Assembly: GCA_040752295.1 (NCBI GenBank)
Contig: JBFMFE010000031.1
Coordinates: 1 to 14,327 of the forward strand
DNA length: 14,327 nucleotides
Reading direction: 5' to 3'
From: JBFMFE01 sp040752295
GTDB taxonomy: Bacteria > UBP15 > UBA6099 > JBFMBQ01
Under the pieces are notes generated by a model. That model made no database searches. It saw only the letters and a program-made list of their open reading frames with translations, and was not told the DNA's origin. Position 1 is the stretch's first letter. Each line of letters begins with the position of its first letter. Positions 6,943 to 14,200 of this stretch are shown piece after piece. The position numbers and the translations under genes were made by a program.

Positions 6943-7448
6943 AGCTTCCGTTTAGCCAGCACCACCGCGCCCACGATCGCCCCAAGGAGGAGTATGGAGA
7001 CGAGTTCGAAGGTGTATAAGTACCTCGTGAAGAGGAGTTCGCCCACCATTTCCGTGTTGGAGGCGGCGAGCGCTTCCTGCGACATGCCGCCCGCAGGCGC
7101 GCCCGGGGCGGCTGTTTTCATGAACGCCCCGACCTGGAAGAGGAGAATGACGGTGAAGACGAACCCGAAAATGCGCTGGAAACTGAGCGTCTCAAGACCC
7201 TCGGCGGGGGAGTCCGCTCTCAGGAGCATGATTACGAAAAGGAACAGCACCATGATGGCGCCGGCGTAGACGATCACCTGCACGGCGGCGAGGAACTGCG
7301 CGTTGAGCATGACGTAAAGACCCGCGACGGCGCACAAGCAGATGACGAGGAAGACGGCGCTGTAGACGGCGTTGCGGCGGGAGATCATAAGGAGCGCGGC
7401 GCCGACCGCCGTCGCCGCCAGAGCGTAAAAGGCAACGGTTTCAAGCAT
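6939..7448 (-). CDS. nuoJ: NADH-quinone oxidoreductase subunit J
   Basis: This is a complex I membrane subunit of 169 aa with five predicted transmembrane helices. The family hallmark VYAGAIMVLFLFVIMLL sits at residues 60-76, the helix whose pi-bulge is thought to couple quinone chemistry to pumping. The segment after it (about 77-120) carries a charged loop and then a hydrophobic helix, followed by an alanine/glycine-rich stretch near 112-125. Its ATG at 7448 lies inside the last codons of nuoH (8-bp overlap). nuoI, which lies between nuoH and nuoJ in the canonical operon, is therefore absent with no residual gap. Confidence 0.97.
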   Translation of the reverse strand: MLETVAFYALAATAVGAALLMISRRNAVYSAVFLVICLCAVAGLYVMLNAQFLAAVQVIVYAGAIMVLFLFVIMLLRADSPAEGLETLSFQRIFGFVFTVILLFQVGAFMKTAAPGAPAGGMSQEALAASNTEMVGELLFTRYLYTFELVSILLLGAIVGAVVLAKRKL

Positions 7449-8493
7449 TTTTCACCACGTAAATCGCGCCGGTGACGAGAATGTTCAGAAGCGCGAGCGG
7501 GAGCAGGACTTTCCAGCCGAGACGCATGAGCTGGTCGTAGCGGAACCGTGGAATGGTCCAGCGCACCCATATGAAAAGGAAGGCGAAGAAGAGGGTTTTC
7601 GCTGAAAATGAGGCGATCTGAATGAGCGCCGCAGCGGGAGGGCTGAACGCCGACCAGTCGAGACAGGGCACCTGCCAGCCGCCGAAGAACAGCGTCGCGG
7701 TGACGGCGGCGGACGTGATCATGTTCGCGTACTCGCCCATGAAGAAGAAGGCGAACTTCATGCTGCCGTACTCGGTGTGGTAGCCGGCGACAAGCTCCGC
7801 CTCGCCCTCCGGGAGGTCGAAGGGTATGCGGTTGGTCTCTGCGAACGCCGCGACGAGGAAGACGAGGAAACCGAGAGGCTGGACGAAGACGCCCCAGCGG
7901 GGGAGGAAGGGCGCCCACTCGAGCATCTGCCCCTGGTGGACCACGATCTGGTTCAGGCGGAGGGTCTCGAAGACCATGAGGACGCCGATGATGGAGAGTG
8001 CGAGGGAGAGTTCGTACGAAACCATCTGCGCCGAAGATCTGACGGCGCCGAGGAGGGAGAACTTGTTGTTCGACGCCCAGCCGGCTAAAACGATGCCGTA
8101 GATGCCCAGCGAGGCGACGGCGAGTATGTAAAGTATGCCGATGTTGACGTCCGCAATCTGGAGCCTGATGGTGTGTCCGAAGAGCGTGACGCGGTTGCCG
8201 AAGGGAACGACGGCGAATGTGATGAGCGCGGGGATGAGTGTGATGAGCGGGGCGATTACGTAGAGGGGTTTGTCAACGTTCAGGGGGATGACGTCTTCCT
8301 TGAAGAAGAACTTGACGCCGTCGGCGAGTGGCTGGAGGAGACCCCATGGGCCGGCTCTGTTGGGACCGACGCGGTCCTGTATCCAGCCGCCGAGTTTGCG
8401 TTCGGCGAAGGTGTAATAGGCGACCGCGGTGAGTATGATGAATATGACGATTATGATTTTGACGGTTGTGATGATGAGTTCAGGGATTTCCAT
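7441..8493 (-). CDS. nuoH: NADH-quinone oxidoreductase subunit H
   Basis: This is the heel subunit that joins the membrane arm to the peripheral arm and contributes to the quinone chamber, 350 aa with about eight membrane helices. It carries ERKLGGWIQDRVGPNRAG (31-48) and then GLLQPLADGVKFFFKEDVIP, the classical NuoH N-terminal loop. The acidic loop AETNRIPFDLPEGEAELVAG starts at 218, followed by YHTEYGSMKFAFFFMGEY, and RFRYDQLMRLGWK lies near 326-338. The ATG at 8493 has only a weak ribosome-binding site, with a repeat-rich 87-bp gap upstream. NuoH normally docks NuoB, NuoD and NuoI, none of which is encoded here. Confidence 0.98.
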   Translation of the reverse strand: MEIPELIITTVKIIIVIFIILTAVAYYTFAERKLGGWIQDRVGPNRAGPWGLLQPLADGVKFFFKEDVIPLNVDKPLYVIAPLITLIPALITFAVVPFGNRVTLFGHTIRLQIADVNIGILYILAVASLGIYGIVLAGWASNNKFSLLGAVRSSAQMVSYELSLALSIIGVLMVFETLRLNQIVVHQGQMLEWAPFLPRWGVFVQPLGFLVFLVAAFAETNRIPFDLPEGEAELVAGYHTEYGSMKFAFFFMGEYANMITSAAVTATLFFGGWQVPCLDWSAFSPPAAALIQIASFSAKTLFFAFLFIWVRWTIPRFRYDQLMRLGWKVLLPLALLNILVTGAIYVVKNA

Positions 8494-8500
8494 TATACCG

Positions 8501-8592
8501 GTTCTTAACCCGTATCTGACCCGTTTTTTATGCCGTTTTCACCCGTTCGCCGGCGCGGCCGCTGTATCTGACCCGTTTTTTTACGCCGTTTC
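8501..8592 (-). repeat. Repeat cluster between nuoF and nuoH (AAACGGGTCAGATAC)
   Basis: On the plus strand the 15-mer GTATCTGACCCGTTT occurs exactly at 8512-8526 and 8564-8578. The similarity extends through the T-run and a GCCGTTT block, so the repeat units are about 29 bp (8512-8540 and 8564-8592) at a 52-bp period. A degenerate half-unit, CTTAACCCGTAT, sits at 8504-8515 directly beside the first copy, echoing the tandem arrangement in nuoL. The second unit includes the last codons and stop of nuoF, so one copy resembles a duplicated nuoF tail. The cluster fills the position where nuoG is expected. Confidence 0.8.
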
Positions 8593-9849
8593 CGCCTTTC
8601 CGCCCGCCGTGAGTTCCTCGAATTCTCCGCGGAATTTCATAAGAAATCCCCGTGTGGGCATCGCCGCCGCGTCTCCGAGGGGGCAGAAGGTCTTGCCGAA
8701 TATGCTGTCGCATATCTCGAGCATGAGGTCCACGTCGCCCGGGGCGCCCCTGCCATCGAGCATACGCGTGAGTATTTTGACGAGCCAGGGAAGCCCTTCG
8801 CGGCAGGGAGTGCACTGCCCGCAGCTTTCATGCTCGTAAAATTTCAGAGTCCGAAGCGCCAGTTTCGGTATATCCACGGTGTCGTTGAGTACGATGACCG
8901 CGCCCGAGCCGCCCATGGAGCCTGCTTTCATGAGCGCGTCGAAGGACATCTGGACGTCCACTTCATCCGCCGTGAGGCATGGGGAAGAGGAGCCGCCGGG
9001 GATGAAGGCTTTCAGTTTTCCGGCGCCGCTCACGCCGCCGCAGTAGTCGTAAATCAGCTCGCGCGCCGTCACGTCCATAGTAAGCTCATAGACGCCCGGT
9101 TTGTTGACGTGCCCGCTCACGGCGAAGAGGCGGGTTCCGGTGTTTTTTTCGGGACCGATCGCGGCGTACCATTCGCCGCCCTTTTCGATTATCATCGGGA
9201 CGTTGGCGAGTGTTTCGACGTTGTTGACGACGGTGGGACCCTGGAAGGCGCCCACGAGAGCCGGGAACGGCGGTTTGAGGCGCGGGTTGCCGCGTTTGCC
9301 CTCGAGGGATTCGATCAGCCCCGTTTCTTCGCCGCAGATATAGGCACCCGCGCCGCGGTGGACGAGGACATCGAGCGCGAAGTCCTTATTGAAGAGGTTC
9401 GCGCCGAGGAAGCCTCCGGCGTACGCCTCGTCAACCGCGCGCTGAAGCGCCGCCGCCTCGGCGACGTACTCGCCGCGTACGTACACGAACGCGGTGTGAA
9501 TTCCGATGGCGTAGCAGGCGATTATGATCCCCTCGATGAGGAGGTGGGGGTCTTTGAGCATTATGAGCCTGTCCTTGAAGGTGCCGGGTTCGCCCTCGTC
9601 GGCGTTGCAGCAGAGGTATTTGGGGAGCGCGGATTCCCTGGGTACGAAGCTCCACTTGAGACCCGCCGGGAAGCCGGCGCCGCCGCGCCCGCGAAGCCCG
9701 GATTTTTTCACTTCCTCGATGACCTGTTCCGGAGTGAGTGCGTCGAAGGCTCTGCGCGCCGCCCGGTAGCCGCCGCCCCTGATGTAGACCTCGATGCCGG
9801 AGCGGCCGGGGACGTCGAAGTTTGCTGATATGAGTTTCAGTTCAGGCAT
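8581..9849 (-). CDS. nuoF: NADH-quinone oxidoreductase subunit F (NADH- and FMN-binding)
   Basis: This is the NADH-oxidising subunit: it binds NADH and FMN and passes electrons to a 4Fe-4S cluster (N3). It has 422 aa. The glycine-rich FMN/NAD region GRGGAGFPAG is at 54-63, then NADEGEPGTFKD at 82-93 and GAYICGEETGLIESLEG from 168. The N3 ligands are C343, C346 and C349 in SCGQCTPCR, plus C389 in KTFCPLGDAA. All are present, so it should be active as a diaphorase subunit. The ATG at 9849 gives the usual family N-terminus, with a weak ribosome-binding site. Its stop codon lies inside a 29-bp repeat unit. NuoF-like proteins also serve NAD-linked hydrogenases and formate dehydrogenases, but the neighbours here are complex I genes. 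Confidence 0.97.
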   Translation of the reverse strand: MPELKLISANFDVPGRSGIEVYIRGGGYRAARRAFDALTPEQVIEEVKKSGLRGRGGAGFPAGLKWSFVPRESALPKYLCCNADEGEPGTFKDRLIMLKDPHLLIEGIIIACYAIGIHTAFVYVRGEYVAEAAALQRAVDEAYAGGFLGANLFNKDFALDVLVHRGAGAYICGEETGLIESLEGKRGNPRLKPPFPALVGAFQGPTVVNNVETLANVPMIIEKGGEWYAAIGPEKNTGTRLFAVSGHVNKPGVYELTMDVTARELIYDYCGGVSGAGKLKAFIPGGSSSPCLTADEVDVQMSFDALMKAGSMGGSGAVIVLNDTVDIPKLALRTLKFYEHESCGQCTPCREGLPWLVKILTRMLDGRGAPGDVDLMLEICDSIFGKTFCPLGDAAAMPTRGFLMKFRGEFEELTAGGKAETA

Positions 9850-9935
9850 TTTCGCGTCGTTTCGACCTTTTCACCGCGGGTTTTTCGTGAGCGTGCGAGT
9901 GAGGCGTTTTCGATTCGGCATTCCGGTCACCGCGG

Positions 9936-10418
9936 TCAGACGAGGCTGTCGAGCAGGCGGTCTATCTTTTCCGCCGTGAGTTCCTCGTGGTAGTCGTCGT
10001 TAATCTGCATCGCCGGCGCCGAGCCGCAGGCGCCGAGGCATTCGACGGTGAGGAGTGTGAATTTTCCATCGGGGGTTGTCTCGCCCGGAGAGACGCCGAG
10101 CCTTCGGATGAGGTGTCCGAGAAGGTCTTCTGCGCCGGCGAGCGTGCACGAGACGTTGGTGCAGAGCTGGAGGAGGTACTTTCCGCCGGGAGCCTTCCTG
10201 TACATCGTGTAGAAGGAGACGACGCCGTGGACTCTGGTTGTGGAGAGGCCTGTGAGCGCGGCGACGTACTCCTCGACGTCCGTGGAGATGTGACCGAACT
10301 CCCTCTGCGCGATGTGAAGGATGGGGAGGAGCGCGGCGCCGGGGTCGGGATACTTTTTCATGAGGCTTTCGGCTTCGCGTCTCGCTTCGGGAGAAAGAAC
10401 CGTTTTTGTGGCTTCCAT
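9936..10418 (-). CDS. nuoE: NADH-quinone oxidoreductase subunit E (2Fe-2S, thioredoxin-like)
   Basis: NuoE pairs with NuoF in the NADH module and carries the 2Fe-2S cluster N1a. It has 160 aa, the usual length. After an N-terminal helical region comes GLSTTRVHGVVSFYTMY (57-73), typical of the family. The four cluster ligands are C86 and C91 in QLCTNVSC, and C127 and C131 in ECLGACG. The ATG at 10418 follows the nuoA stop by 26 bp; nuoB, C and D, which usually lie here, are absent. The 86-bp gap to nuoF (9850-9935) holds no gene; I note only the 9-mer CCGCGGTGA present twice on the minus strand. Confidence 0.97.
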   Translation of the reverse strand: MEATKTVLSPEARREAESLMKKYPDPGAALLPILHIAQREFGHISTDVEEYVAALTGLSTTRVHGVVSFYTMYRKAPGGKYLLQLCTNVSCTLAGAEDLLGHLIRRLGVSPGETTPDGKFTLLTVECLGACGSAPAMQINDDYHEELTAEKIDRLLDSLV

Positions 10419-10444
10419 GATTCAGGCTCGGTCCGCGGAGGAGT

Positions 10445-10819
10445 TCATTCCCATTCGAGGGCGCCGCGGAGCCAGGCGTACGCCAGCCCGGCGAAGAGTA
10501 CGAGTATGAAGGCGAGCATTTCGAAGAAGATGAAGGCGCCGCGTTCGAGGAGGCGTTTGAAAACGATTGCCCAGGGGAAGAGGAAGATCGCCTCGACGTC
10601 GAAGAGGACGAAGAGGACGGCGATGAGGTAGAAGCGGATTGAGAAGCGCGATCTTGCTGAGCCGACGGGTGGCACGCCGCACTCGTAGACGTCGAGTTTC
10701 CGCGCGGAGGGCTTCTTCGGACCGAGAAGGTGAGTGACGATGATGAGTGCGGCGCCCATCCCCGCCGCGATCATCAGATGTATCAGAATCGGTATGAAAT
10801 CCGCCGCCACGTCGCCCAT
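10445..10819 (-). CDS. nuoA: NADH-quinone oxidoreductase subunit A
   Basis: This is the small membrane subunit next to the quinone chamber, 124 aa with three transmembrane helices. The conserved loop runs LDVYECGVPPVGSARSRFSI (residues ~42-61), with the YECG cysteine, and is followed by FYLIAVLFVLFDVEAIFLFP, the conserved acidic second helix. I chose ATG 10819 because the predicted promoter would place the transcript start near 10847. The upstream in-frame TTG at 10843 would leave almost no leader. A GTG at 10810 is another possibility. It is the first gene of the operon, as in canonical nuo loci. Confidence 0.95.
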   Translation of the reverse strand: MGDVAADFIPILIHLMIAAGMGAALIIVTHLLGPKKPSARKLDVYECGVPPVGSARSRFSIRFYLIAVLFVLFDVEAIFLFPWAIVFKRLLERGAFIFFEMLAFILVLFAGLAYAWLRGALEWE

Positions 10820-10853
10820 CCCCGCCGGAGACCCGACCCTCAAGCGTCATGCA

Positions 10854-10882
10854 AAATTACCACGGCGGTTTTTTTTTGTCAA
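10854..10882 (-). promoter_or_regulatory. Predicted promoter of the nuo operon
   Basis: On the minus strand a perfect TTGACA -35 (10882-10877) is followed after exactly 17 bp by TAATTT (10859-10854), a weak -10 with three of six consensus positions. An A-tract fills the start of the spacer. The transcript would begin near 10847, about 28 nt before the nuoA ATG. It is the only good candidate upstream of the nine-gene operon. Confidence 0.55.
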
Positions 10883-11148
10883 GGAATTTAATCGGCGGGC
10901 GGTCGAAAAAGACGTGGAAGCACGGAGATCGGGTTTTCCACGTTTCTCCCGCCACGCGTCCGCGCCGGCGCTTTGCGCCGTGAGGGGCGCAGCGCCGAGC
11001 CCCGCGGACCCGGCAGTGGCAATGACGGGTTGTGCAAAACTGAAGTTTCCCACAACCTTTGGAAAACCCTTGTTCTCTCCGAGTATGCGCGACACGTACA
11101 AGGACGCCCCCCGTCCCCTACCCCTTTAAAAAAACTTGTCTGCGCTGC
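10883..11148. other. Divergent control region between nuo operon and hydrolase gene
   Basis: There is no convincing gene in the 459 bp between the nuoA and hydrolase starts; an 84-codon minus-strand frame (11101-10847) overlaps the nuo promoter and shows no family motif. The region holds a GC-rich palindromic patch: GGCGC-TTT-GCGCC at 10967-10979 and GGCGC-A-GCGCC at 10986-10996, which could also pair with each other. Downstream of this lies the inverted repeat at 11028-11057. Confidence 0.5.
11028..11057. repeat. 14-nt inverted repeat, possible operator
   Basis: The left arm GGTTGTGCAAAACT (11028-11041) and right arm AGTTTCCCACAACC (11044-11057) match as inverted repeats at 12 of 14 positions across a 2-bp centre. 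The tight centre suits a dimeric DNA-binding protein better than an RNA hairpin. It lies between the two divergent promoters, about 145 bp upstream of the nuo -35 and about 90 bp upstream of the hydrolase -35. Confidence 0.5.
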
Positions 11149-11176
11149 TTGACAGCCTTTATCATGGGCGGATTAT
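11149..11176 (+). promoter_or_regulatory. Predicted promoter of the hydrolase / acyl-CoA cluster
   Basis: A perfect TTGACA (11149-11154) is followed after 16 bp by GATTAT (11171-11176), four of six consensus positions. Transcription would start near 11183, leaving a leader of about 95 nt before the ATG at 11279, which has AGGGGTGA just upstream as ribosome-binding site. Confidence 0.5.
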
Positions 11177-11278
11177 TCAAACAGCGTGAACAATTCGGTG
11201 GAAAATTTCTTGCGCGGCGGACGCGCGGCGGCGTAGAATATGTCTGCGCATCTGCATGACTTCCACCAGGGGTGACGC

Positions 11279-12211
11279 ATGAAAATAAAATTCTGGGGCG
11301 TCAGGGGGTCCATCCCCACGCCGGGACCCTCGACGGTGAAGTACGGCGGAAACACCCCCTGCATCGAAATACGCACCGACGACGACAAACTCTTCATCGT
11401 GGACGCCGGAACCGGCATCCGCGAACTCGGTCTGTCGCTCCTCGGGAAAGGGCAGATAAGGGCGAGTATATTCATCTCCCACACGCACTGGGACCACATC
11501 CACGGCTTCCCGTTCTTCGTGCCCGCGTTCGTGCCCGGCAACGAAATCACGATTTACGGTCCCACGCACTACAACGAGCGCCTCGAAGACATCGTCTCGG
11601 GGCAGATGAAGTACTCTTATTTTCCCGTGAAACTCGAGCACCTGAGGGCGAAGATCGAGTTCGTGGAACTCAAGGAATCCACGTTCGAGCTGGATGGGGT
11701 GAAGGTCACCGCAAGGTATCTTCACCACCCGATTCTGGTTCTGGGCTACCGTTTCGAGCAGGGCGGCAGGAGCGTCGTGACGCAGTACGATCACGAGAGG
11801 TACTCGGACGTTTTCAAGGGCGGTCGGGAATCGAAGGACGAGCTTGACGAACTGCTTTTCGGCGGGGGGGACGAGGGGAACGGCGCGGAGGCGGGGACTA
11901 TCGTTGACGAGCTGAACGAGCGGGTCGTGGAGTTCGCGCGGGACGCCGACGTGCTCATCCGCGACGCGCAGTACACCGAGGAGGAATACAAAACGAAGGC
12001 GGGCTGGGGACACAGCACGGTCGAGGAGGCGATTGACGTCGGGATAAAGGCGAACGTGAAAAGGGTCGTGCTTTTCCATCACGATCCCGTCTCCGACGAC
12101 GCGGAGCTTGAGAGGAGGGAGGAGTTCTGCGCCCGTGAGCTTGTGAAGCGCGGCAAGGCGGGCAGTCTTCAGGTGTTCGCAGCGAGGGAGAAGTGGGAAA
12201 TCGAGTTGTGA
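11279..12211 (+). CDS. MBL-fold metallo-hydrolase
   Basis: This is a metallo-beta-lactamase-fold hydrolase of 310 aa, probably cytosolic, with no signal peptide. It opens with MKIKFWGVRGSIPTPG, the typical start of a subfamily related to phosphodiesterase/RNase Z-like enzymes. The metal-binding motif HTHWDH is at 68-73 (H68, H70, D72, H73). Further candidate ligands are H149 in YLHHP, D209 in LIRDAQYT, and H267 in VVLFHHDPVSDD; AGWGHST, conserved in this subfamily, is at 231-237. A charged glycine-rich insertion (about 180-205, with EGNGAEAG) separates the halves. The substrate cannot be told from sequence; a phosphodiester or cyclic nucleotide is the usual guess. A strong ribosome-binding site (AGGGGTGA) supports the ATG. 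It is the first of four co-directional genes, 60 bp ahead of the next. Confidence 0.93.
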   Translation: MKIKFWGVRGSIPTPGPSTVKYGGNTPCIEIRTDDDKLFIVDAGTGIRELGLSLLGKGQIRASIFISHTHWDHIHGFPFFVPAFVPGNEITIYGPTHYNERLEDIVSGQMKYSYFPVKLEHLRAKIEFVELKESTFELDGVKVTARYLHHPILVLGYRFEQGGRSVVTQYDHERYSDVFKGGRESKDELDELLFGGGDEGNGAEAGTIVDELNERVVEFARDADVLIRDAQYTEEEYKTKAGWGHSTVEEAIDVGIKANVKRVVLFHHDPVSDDAELERREEFCARELVKRGKAGSLQVFAAREKWEIEL

Positions 12212-12271
12212 CGGCGCGCGTCCCCCCGGGTTTGATCTTTCCGGTTTCCGCAGCAGCAGGGTAAATTCCCG

Positions 12272-13408
12272 ATGGACGAGGAACTTTCCGGCATAGCGGC
12301 GCTCGCGGGGAATTTCCGCGACAGGGAACTGCGCACGCGCTGGGAAGAGCTTGACGCGCCGTCGGGTGAAATGCTCGGCGCGCTGCTCGGCAGGGTCGCC
12401 GCGCTCGGTTTTTTTTCACTTGCGTTCGATGACGGCGCGGGAGGCGGGATTTCCGCGTGCGCCGCGTTCATCGGGGAAATATCGCGCGGATGCCCGGCGC
12501 TTGCGGCGGCGCTCGCTTCCCACGTCGCGGCTGCGGCGCCGACCGCGCTCTCCCGCGGAACGCGCGGCGCCGATGAGGTCATCGCCGGCGTGCGGGCGCG
12601 CGAAGCCTCGGGCGAACCCGCTCTGATGACGCCGGCGTGGATGGAGGAAGACGTTTTCGCCGGCGGCGGACTTGCCGCCGGGCGGATGGAGACCGCCCTG
12701 AGGGAAAGCGGTGACGGTTTTTCGCTGTCCGGACGAAAGCTGTTCGTGCCGGCTGCGGAACAGGCGGCGTATATCGTCGTCGCCGCATCGCTGGATGGCG
12801 GGGGTACGGCGTGGGCGGTTGTCCCGGGGGGCGCGCCGGGCGTGACGGCGGAGCGCGCGAGGGAGATGATGGGACTGCGCCTGTGCCCGTTTTCGGACGT
12901 GGAGTTCGACGGAGTGAAGGTGCCGCGCGGGTGGGTTTTCGCCGGCGGCGCGCTCGACGATCCCGCGCTGGTCTTTTCCCGCTCGGACGCCTGCCTCGGC
13001 GCCGTCGCGCTCGGCATGGCGGAGGAGGCGCTGGACGCCGCGCTGAAGTACTCCGTGAGCCGGTACCAGGGCGGCGGGATGATATGCGATCACGACGCCG
13101 TGCGGGAGATGCTCGCGGGGACGGCGCTGGGTATAGAGGCTTCGGGCGCGCTCGCGGCGGCAGGCGCGAAGACTACGGCTGAACCCCGTACGGGTGGAAG
13201 CACCGCCGTTTTAGGCGCGGTCGCGGCGGCGGACGCGGCGGTGCGCGCGGCGCTGGACGCCGTCCAGACCCTCGGCGGTTACGGATACATGAGGGACTAC
13301 CGAGTCGAGAGGATTCTCAGGGACGCGAAGACTTTCCAGAACACGGTCGTCCTGCCGCGTGCGAGGACGATGGAGCACGTCCGGCGCCTGATTCAAAAAA
13401 TGAGATGA
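12272..13408 (+). CDS. Divergent acyl-CoA dehydrogenase homologue lacking the catalytic Glu
   Basis: At 378 aa this has the length and architecture of acyl-CoA dehydrogenases: an N-terminal helical domain (1-110), a beta domain (about 115-225) with SLSGRKLFVPAAEQAAYIVV and DVEFDGVKVPRGWV, and a C-terminal helical domain. The C-terminal domain has SRYQGGGMICDHDAVREML from 253 and TLGGYGYMRDYRVERILRDA (333-352), both typical. Two features are unusual. Where MCAD-type enzymes have YEGT with the catalytic Glu, this protein has TVVL (358-361), putting V359 at the base position. The helix position used by isovaleryl-CoA dehydrogenase also appears to be a serine. The flavin-contact motif normally reading TEPxxGSD is degenerate here (MTPAWMEED). 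It may be a non-catalytic partner subunit or a flavoprotein with another reaction. It lies 11 bp upstream of the next gene. Confidence 0.88.
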   Translation: MDEELSGIAALAGNFRDRELRTRWEELDAPSGEMLGALLGRVAALGFFSLAFDDGAGGGISACAAFIGEISRGCPALAAALASHVAAAAPTALSRGTRGADEVIAGVRAREASGEPALMTPAWMEEDVFAGGGLAAGRMETALRESGDGFSLSGRKLFVPAAEQAAYIVVAASLDGGGTAWAVVPGGAPGVTAERAREMMGLRLCPFSDVEFDGVKVPRGWVFAGGALDDPALVFSRSDACLGAVALGMAEEALDAALKYSVSRYQGGGMICDHDAVREMLAGTALGIEASGALAAAGAKTTAEPRTGGSTAVLGAVAAADAAVRAALDAVQTLGGYGYMRDYRVERILRDAKTFQNTVVLPRARTMEHVRRLIQKMR

Positions 13409-13419
13409 GGTGCTGAAAA

Positions 13420-14196
13420 ATGGAACGGGATAAAGCCGATGATTTTTTCCGCGGCGTGTACCAGATCGAGACCGTTTTCGAGGGCGGGAAGGCTAAATTT
13501 CCCATCTTCTACCGTGAGGCGTCGTCGGTGACGGCGCTTTTCCCCGCGTCCATGAGCGGACTGCGCAGGATCATGCCCGGGAGGGAATTTCACCCGTTGC
13601 CGGTGCTCCCCGGCGTCGGGGCGCTCGCTGTGACGGCGTTCAACTACAGGGACACCGACATCGGTCCCTACAACGAGGTTTCGATCTCGGTGCCGATCTC
13701 GTACGGCGCGCCGCCGCTCCTTCCCGCCGCGGGGCTGCTCGCCGCGCTGAGAAGAGGGGAGTTCCACGTTTACATTCACCATCTTCCCGTCACGACGAAG
13801 ATCGCGCTCGACGGCGGCGTGATCGTCTATAACTACCCTAAATTCCTGTCGGAGATCGCGTTCGAGGAAGCCGGCGATCACGTCTTCGTGAAACTCGAAC
13901 AGGAAGGCAGGTTCATTCTCTCGATGAAGGTCGGGAAGCTCCCGGCGGGCGCGGGGCGGCGGTTCAGGTTCCTTACCTATCCGGTGAAGGAAGGCAGGGC
14001 GCAGGTGGCGCCCGTCCTGTTCAACGCCGGAAGGATGGGCGTTTCGTTCAGCGGCGGCGCGGCGGAACTCGAACTGGGCGGCGAACATCCCGTCGCCGTG
14101 GAGACGAAAAAGCTGCTTCTGCGGAGGAGACCGCTCCAGGTTCAATACGTGCCGGAGTTCCAGGCGATCCTCTACGGACCGGCTTTGCTCGAGTGA
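13420..14196 (+). CDS. Acetoacetate decarboxylase-family protein
   Basis: This 258-aa soluble protein matches the acetoacetate decarboxylase fold. It has an N-terminal region with FPIFYREASSVTALFPAS, the family strand NYRDTDIGPYNEVSISVPI (75-93), and VIVYNYPKFLSEIAFEE (134-150). The lysine in YPKFL, K141, aligns with the Schiff-base lysine of acetoacetate decarboxylase; the adjacent second lysine of the clostridial enzyme is phenylalanine (F142) here. Members without that second lysine often act on other keto acids or as aldolase-dehydratases, so the substrate is open. A GAGGTG ribosome-binding site lies 8 nt before the ATG. The gene is tightly packed between the dehydrogenase homologue (11 bp) and the next gene (4 bp), which suggests a shared pathway on CoA-linked or keto acids. 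Confidence 0.85.
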   Translation: MERDKADDFFRGVYQIETVFEGGKAKFPIFYREASSVTALFPASMSGLRRIMPGREFHPLPVLPGVGALAVTAFNYRDTDIGPYNEVSISVPISYGAPPLLPAAGLLAALRRGEFHVYIHHLPVTTKIALDGGVIVYNYPKFLSEIAFEEAGDHVFVKLEQEGRFILSMKVGKLPAGAGRRFRFLTYPVKEGRAQVAPVLFNAGRMGVSFSGGAAELELGGEHPVAVETKKLLLRRRPLQVQYVPEFQAILYGPALLE

Positions 14197-14200
14197 ACGC

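Noticed and set aside
8492..8497. TATAAT on the minus strand as a promoter for nuoH
   Set aside because: It overlaps the region immediately before and into the nuoH ATG, so a transcript would start inside the gene, and no -35 box is found at the right distance.
11031..11054. Pair of DnaA-box-like 9-mers (TTTTGCACA on the minus strand, TTTCCCACA on the plus strand)
   Set aside because: One matches only loosely, there are no further boxes, and no origin genes or AT-rich unwinding region are nearby. An operator palindrome is the simpler reading.
10847..11101. 84-codon minus-strand frame upstream of nuoA
   Set aside because: It covers the predicted nuo promoter and GC-rich palindromes and has no recognisable sequence.
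11177..12082. 301-codon minus-strand frame opposite the MBL hydrolase
   Set aside because: The plus frame has the full HTHWDH motif, a ribosome-binding site and a promoter; the antisense frame has none of these.
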